From positions 1-24,507 of the forward strand of contig JAFGPH010000470.1 of NCBI GenBank assembly GCA_016926135.1: a stretch of DNA of 24,507 bases, given 5' to 3'. The notes under the pieces are model-generated. The model was not told the DNA's origin and did not search any database. It was given only the letters and a program-made list of their open reading frames with translations. This document shows, one piece after another, positions 16,084 to 23,472 of this stretch (its first letter is position 1; each line of letters begins with the position of its first letter). A program made the translations under genes and the position numbers. This DNA is from Deltaproteobacteria bacterium (GTDB taxonomy: Bacteria > Desulfobacterota > DSM-4660 > Desulfatiglandales > HGW-15).

Positions 16084-16182
16084 TCATATCTTTATCCCGT
16101 AAGCCTTTGCAGTGTCAATCATCGTCTTCACGTTTTCCGCCGGTGCGCCAGCAGGAATTCCGCAGTCGCTCATGAGAATGAA
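16084..16182 (-). pseudogene. C-terminal scrap of a uroporphyrinogen-decarboxylase-like gene
   Basis: Reading the minus strand from 16182, 32 codons encode FILMSDCGIPAGAPAENVKT followed by a short helix (MIDTAKAYG) and a stop. This matches the C-terminal end common to the URO-D superfamily, which includes MtaA/CmuA-type corrinoid methyltransferases. Three codons upstream there is an in-frame stop, and nothing family-like precedes it. Its TGA overlaps ATG 16087 of the following reading frame as ATGA, suggesting that an ancestral URO-D gene was once coupled to the TIGR04076-like gene. Confidence 0.6.
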
Positions 16183-16307
16183 ATGTTTTCAGCAGTTGAC
16201 ATGAAGACAAGGGCTTCCTATGCTCCTGAACGAGTTGCACAGGTTTGTCGAGGAAAAGCACCAAAAGGCGTTGGCGCTCCTGTCACGGCGAATCGGGAAA
16301 AGGAGGA

Positions 16308-16985
16308 ATGGCTGCCTTGCCGAATCCCACGGCCGAGAGACTGAAGGAGATGTTCGATCTCATGTTCCGGCGTTTCGGACCGCAGCACTGGTGGCCGGGC
16401 CAAACACCGCTGGAGATCATGGTGGGGGCTGTACTCACGCAGAACACGAACTGGAAGAACGTGGAAAAGGCCATACAAAACCTGAAGGAGCGAAACCTGC
16501 TCTCGCTTGAAACTCTTCACGGACTTTCCCTCCCGGAGTTGGGGGAAGTGGTGAGGCCCGCGGGTTTTTACAACCTCAAGGCAAAACGCCTGAGGAACCT
16601 GCTCGATCTCATCATGGGGCGATACGGGGGCGACCTCCAGGGCTTCCTGCTGGACGAGCCTTCGACCCTGAGGGATGCCCTTCTATCGGTCAAGGGGATC
16701 GGCAGGGAAACGGCGGACAGCATCCTCCTCTATGCCGCGCAGGTACCCGTATTCGTGATCGACGCGTACACCTATCGGATTTTCCACCGCCACGGGATCG
16801 TGGATGAGCAGGTGAGCTATGAAGAGCTCCAGGCCTTGTTCATGGAGAATCTCCCCGAGGATTTGCAGCTCTTCAATGAATTCCACGCCCTCATCGTGAG
16901 GGCAGGGAAGGAGTTTTGCCGCAAGGAGCCCCGCTGCGGGGAATGCCCTCTGGAACACTGGGGACCGGTTTCCCCGCAGGATTGA
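16308..16985 (+). CDS. Endonuclease III-like DNA glycosylase (HhH-GPD)
   Basis: A 225-residue HhH-GPD protein. The helix-hairpin-helix is SVKGIGRETADSILLY (127-142), and the catalytic Asp152 lies in VIDAYTYRI. At the position of the catalytic lysine of E. coli Nth there is Glu134, so it should be a monofunctional glycosylase without lyase activity, as in MagIII-type 3-methyladenine glycosylases. The C-terminal cluster motif has Cys204, Cys210 and Cys213, but the fourth Cys is missing (CPLEHWGP follows). The start is uncertain: ATG 16308 follows AGGAGG by one base, TTG 16317 has better spacing, and the frame is open further upstream. It is cytoplasmic and acts in base-excision repair; the lesion is unknown. 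Confidence 0.87.
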   Translation: MAALPNPTAERLKEMFDLMFRRFGPQHWWPGQTPLEIMVGAVLTQNTNWKNVEKAIQNLKERNLLSLETLHGLSLPELGEVVRPAGFYNLKAKRLRNLLDLIMGRYGGDLQGFLLDEPSTLRDALLSVKGIGRETADSILLYAAQVPVFVIDAYTYRIFHRHGIVDEQVSYEELQALFMENLPEDLQLFNEFHALIVRAGKEFCRKEPRCGECPLEHWGPVSPQD

Positions 16986-17113
16986 CTCCGCTCAGCCATC
17001 CGTCCCCCATCGAAAAGACCCGTGTGAGCCTTTGTCTTTGGAATTCCCGGAGTATTGGGGTGACGGAGCACTGGAGGGCTGCGCCTCCATGCTTTGCGGC
17101 CTATGACCCGACA

Positions 17114-17138
17114 CCCCCTTGCCGGAGCCCGGCGGGGG
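17114..17138. terminator. GC-rich hairpin between convergent genes
   Basis: CCCCC (17114-17118) plus GCCGG (17121-17125) pair with CCGGC (17129-17133) plus GGGGG (17134-17138), leaving a 2-base bulge and a 3-base loop. It begins just beyond the MFS stop codon (17142). A clear T-run is missing on both sides, so termination is plausible but not proven. A second, smaller hairpin (TGGAGG/CCTCCA) lies at 17072-17089. Confidence 0.4.
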
Positions 17139-17141
17139 ATT

Positions 17142-18314
17142 TCATCGTTGGGGAGGTTTCAGCAGAAGAGACAGGCTGGCCCCCATCAGGATGAGTCCCC
17201 CCACAATTCCTATCCCCATGGAGAAAGAACCAGCATCCCCCATCATCCCGATGAATGTGGGTACGGCCCCTCCACCAAAGAGGAAGGACAGTGGAATGGT
17301 CAGGGAAACGGTCACATTTCGCACTTGAGGGCTGCCTATGGAGGAAAGAGCGGCAAGGCCCGGTGGGAAGAAACAGGCGGCCAGGGCGGGCTGCAGAAAG
17401 ACAAGGAAGACAACCCAAAGGCCGGAGGCCGCACCGAGACCCACGGTGCTAAGGCCGGTGAGCAGGAAGACCCCGAAAAGGGTCTTTCTCGCCCCCAGAC
17501 GGTCCGTGGCCCATCCGGCGAGGAAGACCATCGCGACTCCGGATATACGGGACAGGGCAACGAGGGTATTGGCCCAGTTGCGGTCCATCCCGTGTTCCGT
17601 CACCAGAGTTAGGGGGAGCATGGTGTACACCCCGAGGCTTCCGCTGATCCCCAGACCGTAAAGGACCATCATGAGCCAGCAAGAAGGGTCACGGAAAAGG
17701 GGGGAAAAGGAGGCAGGACTCGGGGCCTGACCGGGGAATTCACCGCCCTTGCCGAAACGGAAGAATCCGAGCCCCAGGATAAGGGACGCCCCACCCATCA
17801 TTGCCAGAACACCCTGCCAGGATGTCCAGCCGAGGAGGGCCTCACAGATGAGAGGCCCGATCACAAAGGCCAGGTTGGGGCCCAGCTCGTGAATGGCCAT
17901 GCCCTTGCCCCAGTGTCTGGGTGGGATGAGGGAGGTGAGCGTGGCGATTCCGGAGGGAAAGTAAAGACCGGTGGACATGCCGAGAAGGAAGAGGGCGATC
18001 CCCAGGGTCCGGGCGCTTCCGGTGAAGGAGATTCCCAGGAGGGCCATGCCAACCGCCGAGGCGGAGACGATGATGGCCCATCGGTGTGTCCACCTGGCGG
18101 AAAAGAAACCGGAACACGGGAGGGTGATGAGATAGCCGATGGTGATCCATAGGAAGAGGGAACCGGCTTCGGCGTGGCTCAGGCCGAGATCATTTTCCAT
18201 CGTCGGCATCAACGGTGCGAGGATGATCCGGGCGAGGAAGTTCACAAAGAAAATCAATGCGAGAAAAAGGGTGGGGGCCAGAAAGGAGCGAAAGCTGGTA
18301 GGTTTGTCTTTCAT
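17142..18314 (-). CDS. MFS transporter
   Basis: A 390-residue integral membrane protein with about twelve hydrophobic segments, the size and layout of the major facilitator superfamily. The loop after the eighth segment reads GWATDRLGARKTL, the conserved motif A of the second half; the matching first-half loop is GFFSARWTHRW. IHELGPNLAFVIGPL in segment five is a characteristic motif. It likely moves a small solute or drug by proton coupling in the inner membrane, but the substrate cannot be told. ATG 18314 gives the normal short cytoplasmic N-terminus (MKDKPTSFRSF). It diverges from mltG and converges with the glycosylase gene. Confidence 0.93.
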   Translation of the reverse strand: MKDKPTSFRSFLAPTLFLALIFFVNFLARIILAPLMPTMENDLGLSHAEAGSLFLWITIGYLITLPCSGFFSARWTHRWAIIVSASAVGMALLGISFTGSARTLGIALFLLGMSTGLYFPSGIATLTSLIPPRHWGKGMAIHELGPNLAFVIGPLICEALLGWTSWQGVLAMMGGASLILGLGFFRFGKGGEFPGQAPSPASFSPLFRDPSCWLMMVLYGLGISGSLGVYTMLPLTLVTEHGMDRNWANTLVALSRISGVAMVFLAGWATDRLGARKTLFGVFLLTGLSTVGLGAASGLWVVFLVFLQPALAACFFPPGLAALSSIGSPQVRNVTVSLTIPLSFLFGGGAVPTFIGMMGDAGSFSMGIGIVGGLILMGASLSLLLKPPQR

Positions 18315-18424
18315 CGCAGAAGAGCTGTCCTCGCACTATTTCCCGGTTCGCGGCGGCCCGTCATGGGGGGTCCGCAAAGAGCCTGATTAGCAGAGTGAAG
18401 ATAAAAAGGCAAACCATAGAGAGG

Positions 18425-18453
18425 TTGACTTGAAGGGAGAGGGGAAATAGAAA
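18425..18453 (+). promoter_or_regulatory. Possible promoter of mltG
   Basis: TTGACT (18425-18430) is separated by 17 bases from TAGAAA (18448-18453), which leaves a leader of about 50 bases. A GC hairpin (18473-18486, CCCCG/CGGGG) lies in the leader. Confidence 0.5.
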
Positions 18454-18511
18454 AGGGAATGGAATCGGGAAGCCCCGGAGCCGGGGGTTTCTGTTACGTA
18501 CGAGGTCCGCC

Positions 18512-19534
18512 ATGCCCACAAGAAGGGGTGTCTTGCTTTCCCTGGGTCTGCTTTTTCTTCTGGGGGTTTTTTTCCTGCTCGGGATGGGTCTGTTTCTGGT
18601 GACGCCTGCCCAGAGGGGCGCTGGGGTCCAGTCGGTGACCGTCAGGGAGGGAGAGACACCACGGGAGGTTGCACAGGAGCTGGAAAACAGGGGCATTGTC
18701 ACAAGCAGCCGATTGCTCCACCTCTGGATCAAGCTCCTGGGTCATGACAAGGGAATCAAGGTCGGGGAGTATGCCCTGTCTCCGGAAATGTCCCCCATGA
18801 CGATCCTGGAAAGGCTCAGGAGAGGCCTGATCGTCACCCACCCCGTGACCATTCCGGAAGGCTTCAACCGGGGGCAGATTGCGGACCTCCTCGCCGAAAG
18901 GGGTGTGGTGGAAAGGGAAAGGTTCCTGGCACTTACCCGGGACTGGGCGAGGCTGAAGCCATATGGCATCTCGGCGCCCAGCCTGGAAGGCTATCTCTTC
19001 CCCGATACGTATAGGTTCGGGAGAGGCGTTACGCCCCATACCGTCGTGGATGCCATGGTGAAGCGCTTCTTTCAGGTCATCGCGCCTTTGGAGGACGCTG
19101 CGGAAAAGGCAGGCATGAAGATGGAGGACGTGATCACCCTGGCTTCCATTGTAGAGAAGGAAACAGGCCGGTCCGAAGAGAGGCCCATCATCGCATCGGT
19201 CTTCCTGAACCGGCTGAAGAAAGGGATGCGGCTGGACAGCGACCCTACCGTGATCTTCGGGCTGGATGCCTTCGACGGAAACCTCAGAAAGCAGGACCTC
19301 TCCCGGCAGAATCCCTACAACACCTATGTCATCCAGGGGCTTCCCCCCGGGCCCATTGCCAACCCGGGCCTTGAATCCATCAAGGCGGTCCTATTTCCCG
19401 CGCAGACCGACTACATCTACTTCGTCTCCAGAAACGACGGCTCCCACCATTTTTCCAAGACCCTTTCCGAGCACAACCGCGCGGTGAACACCTATCAGAA
19501 AAAGAAAGGCCAAGCGGCCAGAAAGCCGTCCTGA
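18512..19534 (+). CDS. mltG: Endolytic transglycosylase MltG
   Basis: A 340-residue protein of the MltG/YceG family, which cuts nascent peptidoglycan strands at the inner membrane and limits their length. One N-terminal membrane anchor spans about residues 7-30. A LysM-like region follows (VTVREGETPREVAQEL), then the catalytic domain with LEGYLFPDTYRF, the conserved ASIVEKETG (211-219, containing the catalytic glutamate), RLDSDPTVIFG and YNTYVIQGLPPGPIANPG. Length and motif order are normal. ATG 18512 has GAGG six bases upstream. It is a single gene, divergent from the MFS gene; repeat copy B begins two bases after its stop codon. Confidence 0.96.
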   Translation: MPTRRGVLLSLGLLFLLGVFFLLGMGLFLVTPAQRGAGVQSVTVREGETPREVAQELENRGIVTSSRLLHLWIKLLGHDKGIKVGEYALSPEMSPMTILERLRRGLIVTHPVTIPEGFNRGQIADLLAERGVVERERFLALTRDWARLKPYGISAPSLEGYLFPDTYRFGRGVTPHTVVDAMVKRFFQVIAPLEDAAEKAGMKMEDVITLASIVEKETGRSEERPIIASVFLNRLKKGMRLDSDPTVIFGLDAFDGNLRKQDLSRQNPYNTYVIQGLPPGPIANPGLESIKAVLFPAQTDYIYFVSRNDGSHHFSKTLSEHNRAVNTYQKKKGQAARKPS

Positions 19535-19535
19535 T

Positions 19536-19692
19536 CCGGTAACCGCCCCCCGTGGCACAGAAATTTTTACCGTTGCAGGGACAGGGCCGCAGTCCGCAAC
19601 AGGGGTCGCTGCCTGGGGCTGCTTGTGGAAAATGAAGAACCGGATCCCGTGTTAAAGGCATGGGAGAAATAGTCGCATTCTGAACGACTACC
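19536..19692 (+). repeat. Dispersed intergenic repeat, copy B
   Basis: This is the inverted partner of 18-172: about 80% identical over the ungapped 132 bases, with a common end CCGGTAACCGCC next to the mltG stop codon. Similarity seems to fade out past 19692 but may reach about 19711 (CGAGGGG). Together with the promoter region it fills the 387-base gap between mltG and the CoA-transferase gene. No coding capacity is supported. Confidence 0.75.
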
Positions 19693-19782
19693 CCCAGGGC
19701 GACCCCTCGATCAACCGGGACTTGTACAGGTATTTGTGGGACACGACAATGCCGTACTCCCAAAACACCCCAAAAAACCATC

Positions 19783-19812
19783 TTGACACCCCTCGTTTGT
19801 ATACAGTATACA
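19783..19812 (+). promoter_or_regulatory. Promoter with overlapping palindromic operator
   Basis: A perfect TTGACA (19783-19788) is followed after 18 bases by TATACA (19807-19812). The 15-base palindrome TGTATACAGTATACA (19798-19812) covers the -10 box. Its arms are perfect around one central base. Such TGTATAC-type palindromes are typical targets of GntR/FadR-type and similar dimeric repressors. The leader to the CoA-transferase start is about 100 bases. Confidence 0.8.
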
Positions 19813-19921
19813 GAAAACGGCGCAACTGTAACATAGCTGTTCTTTGAAGATCGATTCCCCCCAAGGCGTTTAAGAAGACCCACCCCCCGTTTCGATCTGT
19901 AACCTTCAGTGGAGGAATTCT

Positions 19922-21112
19922 ATGGATCTTTTCAGGAACCTCACCGTCCTCTCCCTCGAACAGGCAACCGTACTGCCATATCTCACATTCCGGCTTGCAC
20001 AGGATGGAATGCAGATCTACAGGCTTGAGCATCCTGTCTACGGGGACCCGAACCGTCTCATCGGGGAGAATGTCCTCGGAGAGGAAAGGATGAACGCCTA
20101 TTTTCTCTGCATCAACTCCGGCAAGAAGGGCCTGACCCTGGACCTGGCAGCCCCGGAGGGCCGGGAGATCTTCAAGGCGCTGATCAAGGAACTGAAGGTG
20201 GATATCTTCGCCACCAATCAGCTGCCCAAGAACTACAAGAAACTCGGGATCGACTATGAAACGATGAAGGCCCTCAAGCCGGATATCATCTGGCTCGGCA
20301 TGACGGGTTTCGGGCCGGACAGCAACGAGGCGGCCTATGACCCCATCCTGCAGGCCCGGACCGGACTGATGGAACTGACGGGTGAGGCCAAGGGAGACCC
20401 TCAGGTGATGGGTATCCCGCTCCCGGACATGGGATGCAGTGTCCATGCTTACGGGGCGGTCATGAAGGCCCTCTACCGTCGCCAAGCCACAGGAGAGGGT
20501 TCGTGCATTCACATCTCCATGTTTGAGTCCTCCGTATCCTGGTTGACGGTTCCCATCACCATTTCCACCACCCTGAAGAAGAAGATCACCCGCAGGGGCA
20601 ATACCCACGAGTTCTTCTGCCCCGTCTCCGTGTACAAGACGCAGAACGGTTTCGTCTATGTGGCCGTGGGCAACGACCGGCAGTGGAGGTCCATGGTTGC
20701 GGAAGAGACGTTCAAGTCCCTGGACCAGCTACGGTATGAGAAAAACGCGGGGCGTATTGCGGACGTGGAGAACCTCAACAAGGCGATCAACGAAATCACG
20801 GAGAAGCACACCACCGAAGAATTGATCGATCTGTTCAACAGGATTACGGTCCCCATCAGCAAGATCAAGACCGTCCCCGAGGTCGTGGCCGATCCTCTTG
20901 TGGAACGCAGGCTCCTCTCCGCAGAAGACCCCAAGACAGGAACCAGGCTCACGCTGGCGCCCCCGCCGATCATGACCTCCTATCTGGAATCCATTGAGGG
21001 GCGGCTTTCCTTTCCACCCAGGTTCGGGGAACATAACGAACAAACTTACGGCAAGCTGCTGGGTTGCACGGATGCCGAACTGGGAACGCTCCGGGAGAGA
21101 AAGGTTATTTGA
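19922..21112 (+). CDS. CaiB/BaiF-family (type III) CoA-transferase
   Basis: A 396-residue protein of the type III CoA-transferase family, which moves CoA between acids through an aspartyl-CoA thioester. The catalytic Asp169 lies in GIPLPDMGCS, at the same position as in formyl-CoA transferase. Other family blocks are NSGKKGLTLDLAAPEGREIF (65-84), GMTGFGPDS and GEGSCIHISMFES. GGAGG precedes ATG 19922. It is the first gene of the operon controlled by the palindromic promoter, and would activate the operon's carboxylic acid substrate as a CoA ester, probably as a homodimer in the cytoplasm. The acid is unknown. Confidence 0.94.
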   Translation: MDLFRNLTVLSLEQATVLPYLTFRLAQDGMQIYRLEHPVYGDPNRLIGENVLGEERMNAYFLCINSGKKGLTLDLAAPEGREIFKALIKELKVDIFATNQLPKNYKKLGIDYETMKALKPDIIWLGMTGFGPDSNEAAYDPILQARTGLMELTGEAKGDPQVMGIPLPDMGCSVHAYGAVMKALYRRQATGEGSCIHISMFESSVSWLTVPITISTTLKKKITRRGNTHEFFCPVSVYKTQNGFVYVAVGNDRQWRSMVAEETFKSLDQLRYEKNAGRIADVENLNKAINEITEKHTTEELIDLFNRITVPISKIKTVPEVVADPLVERRLLSAEDPKTGTRLTLAPPPIMTSYLESIEGRLSFPPRFGEHNEQTYGKLLGCTDAELGTLRERKVI

Positions 21113-21150
21113 GACACCCGAGGCAAGGCGCTTTCAAAGGAGTCAAGGGC

Positions 21151-21942
21151 ATGAACATCATTGTACTGGTCAAGCAAGTCCCCAACACCACGGAAGTCAA
21201 GCTGGACCCCAAGACGGGAAACCTCGTCCGGGAGGGGATCGAGAGCATCATCAACCCCGACGACCGGCACGCCCTGCAGGCGGCGACGGACCTGAAGCAG
21301 GAGCAGGGCGGCAAGATCACGGTGCTCTCCATGGGGCCATCCCAGGCGATTGATGCCATTTCCGAAGCCATGGGCATGGGGGCCGACGAGGGGGTCCTCC
21401 TCACGGACAGGGCCTTCGCAGGTGCTGACACCTGGGCGACCTCCACCACGCTGGGCAAGGCCATCGACAAGATCGGTGCATACGACCTGATCCTGTGCGG
21501 GAGGCAGGCCATTGACGGGGATACCGCGCAAATCGGGCCCCAGGTGGCCGATTACCTCGGTGTGCCCCAGGTCAGCTATGTGATAGAGATCGAGGAGGTC
21601 GGGAAGAAGAGCATCACGGTGAAGCGACGCCTGGAAGACGGTTTCGAGCGGATCGAGTGCTCCCTCCCGGCTCTCCTCACCGTGATTGGCGAACTGAACC
21701 GACCGCGACATCCCGGAATGGAGCGGCTCATTGATGCCTGCAGGGAGAATGCCCGCATCCGGGTCTGGAATGCGGCGGACATCGGGGCCCAGTTGCGGGA
21801 CGTGGGGCTGGAAGGATCCTTGACCAACGTGATCAAGACCTTTGCCCCCAAGTTCCAGAGGCAGGGGCAGATCCTGGAAGGGGATATGAAAACAGCAGTG
21901 AGGGACCTGGTGGGCAAGTTACGAGAGAATCGTCTCATTTAG
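21151..21942 (+). CDS. etfB: Electron transfer flavoprotein beta subunit
   Basis: A 263-residue EtfB. MNIIVLVKQVPNTTEVKLD begins the nucleotide-binding fold, and CGRQAIDGDTAQIGPQVADY, the ERIECSLPALLTV strand and a GELNRPRHPG turn are standard family blocks. EtfB binds AMP, or a second FAD in bifurcating ETFs, and docks acyl-CoA dehydrogenases. ATG 21151 is chosen because AAAGGAG lies nine bases upstream and the family starts here. It lies 38 bases after the CoA-transferase gene. Sequence alone does not settle whether this ETF bifurcates. Confidence 0.95.
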   Translation: MNIIVLVKQVPNTTEVKLDPKTGNLVREGIESIINPDDRHALQAATDLKQEQGGKITVLSMGPSQAIDAISEAMGMGADEGVLLTDRAFAGADTWATSTTLGKAIDKIGAYDLILCGRQAIDGDTAQIGPQVADYLGVPQVSYVIEIEEVGKKSITVKRRLEDGFERIECSLPALLTVIGELNRPRHPGMERLIDACRENARIRVWNAADIGAQLRDVGLEGSLTNVIKTFAPKFQRQGQILEGDMKTAVRDLVGKLRENRLI

Positions 21943-22173
21943 AACGAGGAGTTCGGAACTCGGAAAAGGGAGGGCGAACACACCGGTGGCCAATGAACCG
22001 CAGAATATCCAATGCTGAATGTCCCACATCCAACGTAACCTTCTCAGAAGCACCCTTGGCGACAGGAAGAACATGGGGAAAGAACGAATAGTGAGCTCTA
22101 CAATCCTGACATGGAACGGGAAATGATTCCGCGTTCCAAGTTCCGCGTTCCACGTTCGTAAGAGGAGTCACCT
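21943..22173. other. Spacer with degenerate short repeats
   Basis: No gene is seen in this 231-base spacer. TTCCGCGTTCCA occurs twice with a 14-base period (22127-22138, 22141-22152), followed by a third partial unit. AGTTCGGAACTCGGA near 21951 is a similar short repetitive run. The composition differs from the flanking genes. Confidence 0.6.
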
Positions 22174-23361
22174 ATGGCCGTGTGGATTGAAGTAGATCTT
22201 TGCAACGGATGCCAGCGCTGTTTGAAGACGTGCCCCTATGGGGCCGTCGAGATGAAGGACGGGAAGGCCCACATTCAGGAGCGATGCACCTCCTGTGGGG
22301 CCTGCCTGGCGGTCTGCAAACAGAAGGCTATTCTGACGGATGCCAAGCCCAAAGAGATCCCCGATTTTTCGGCATGGCAGGGGGTGTGGGTGTTCGCGGA
22401 GCAGAGGGACGGAAGGCTGCTGCCAGTCTCCCTGGAATTGCTCGGGAAGGCCCAATCCCTGGCGGCCACGCTGAAACAGAGCGTTTCGGCCGTACTGGTG
22501 GGACACCACGTCTCAGAGCTTTCCAGGGTGCTCGTGGAGCACGGGGCCGATACCGTTTACGTGGCCGACCACAAGGCACTTGCGGGCTACCGCACCGGCG
22601 CCTTCGCCAGGGTGATGGAGGACCTGATCAGGGCACACAGGCCGAACATCCTTCTCATGGGAGCCACCCACATCGGCCGGGACCTGGCCCCGAGGGTGTC
22701 CCGGCGAGTGGCCGTGGGGCTCACCGCCGATTGCACGGAACTTGCCATCGAGCCGGAGGAGGGGATCCTGCTTCAGACCAGGCCTGCCTTCGGCGGGAAC
22801 GTGATGGCCACCATTGCCAACCGATACTCCAGGCCGCAGATGGCCACGGTACGTCCCGGCGTGATGGAGGCCTTGCCGACACCCGGCAGGAAGGGAAAGA
22901 TCGTCAAGGCCAGGGTATCCCTGAAGGAGAAGGAAATCGGCACCAAGGTGCTGGAGAAGGTGAGAGAAAAGAAGAAAATCGCCAATCTCACCGAGGCCAA
23001 GGTCATTGTGGCCGGGGGGAGGGGTGTGGGTGACGCGGGCGGGTTCAAGATTCTGGAACGGCTGGCGGCCTCCCTCGGGGGTCAAGTGGCAGGGACCCGT
23101 GTGGCTGTGGAGGAGGGCTGGATTCCTGCAGAACGCCAGATCGGCCAGACCGGGCAATCGGTCCGGCCCGAGCTTTACATAGCATGCGGAATTTCAGGGG
23201 CGATTCAGCACAGGGCCGGCATGATGGGATCCCGATACGTGATTGCCGTCAACAAGGACCCCAGGGCGCCCATTTTTCAGGTCGCCGACTGGGGCATCGT
23301 GGGTGACCTCCACGAGGTGGTGCCCCGTTTGATGGAAGAGCTGAAGGCGCAGCGAGCGTAG
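22174..23361 (+). CDS. etfA: Electron transfer flavoprotein alpha subunit fused to a 2[4Fe-4S] ferredoxin
   Basis: A 395-residue EtfA with an N-terminal ferredoxin domain. Cys10/13/16/20 and Cys38/41/44/48 form two complete CX2CX2CX3C [4Fe-4S] sites. The rest is a normal EtfA: an alpha/beta domain, then the FAD domain with GGRGVGDAGGF, RQIGQTGQSVRPELYIACG and ISGAIQHRAGM. The fusion gives a direct path from the FAD to iron-sulfur clusters. Fused EtfAs of this kind occur in strict anaerobes and suggest exchange with ferredoxin or a membrane oxidoreductase, possibly bifurcation. GAGGAG precedes ATG 22174. It lies between spacers of short degenerate repeats on both sides. Confidence 0.95.
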   Translation: MAVWIEVDLCNGCQRCLKTCPYGAVEMKDGKAHIQERCTSCGACLAVCKQKAILTDAKPKEIPDFSAWQGVWVFAEQRDGRLLPVSLELLGKAQSLAATLKQSVSAVLVGHHVSELSRVLVEHGADTVYVADHKALAGYRTGAFARVMEDLIRAHRPNILLMGATHIGRDLAPRVSRRVAVGLTADCTELAIEPEEGILLQTRPAFGGNVMATIANRYSRPQMATVRPGVMEALPTPGRKGKIVKARVSLKEKEIGTKVLEKVREKKKIANLTEAKVIVAGGRGVGDAGGFKILERLAASLGGQVAGTRVAVEEGWIPAERQIGQTGQSVRPELYIACGISGAIQHRAGMMGSRYVIAVNKDPRAPIFQVADWGIVGDLHEVVPRLMEELKAQRA

Positions 23362-23472
23362 AGCGGAATACGATCAAAGCTCAAGGCTGAAAGCTCAAAG
23401 CAAGGAGCGGAGAACTCAGAGCAAAGGTTCTGAGAGAAGAGAGCGTAGAGTTCGGCGAGTGCGGAGGGAGAT
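23362..23472. other. Spacer with degenerate short repeats
   Basis: The 111 bases between etfA and the dehydrogenase gene contain AGCTCAA-type words repeated with slight changes (AAGCTCAAGG, AAGCTCAAAG, AACTCAGAGC). No gene is seen. GGAGGGAG at the end is the ribosome site of the next gene. Confidence 0.55.
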
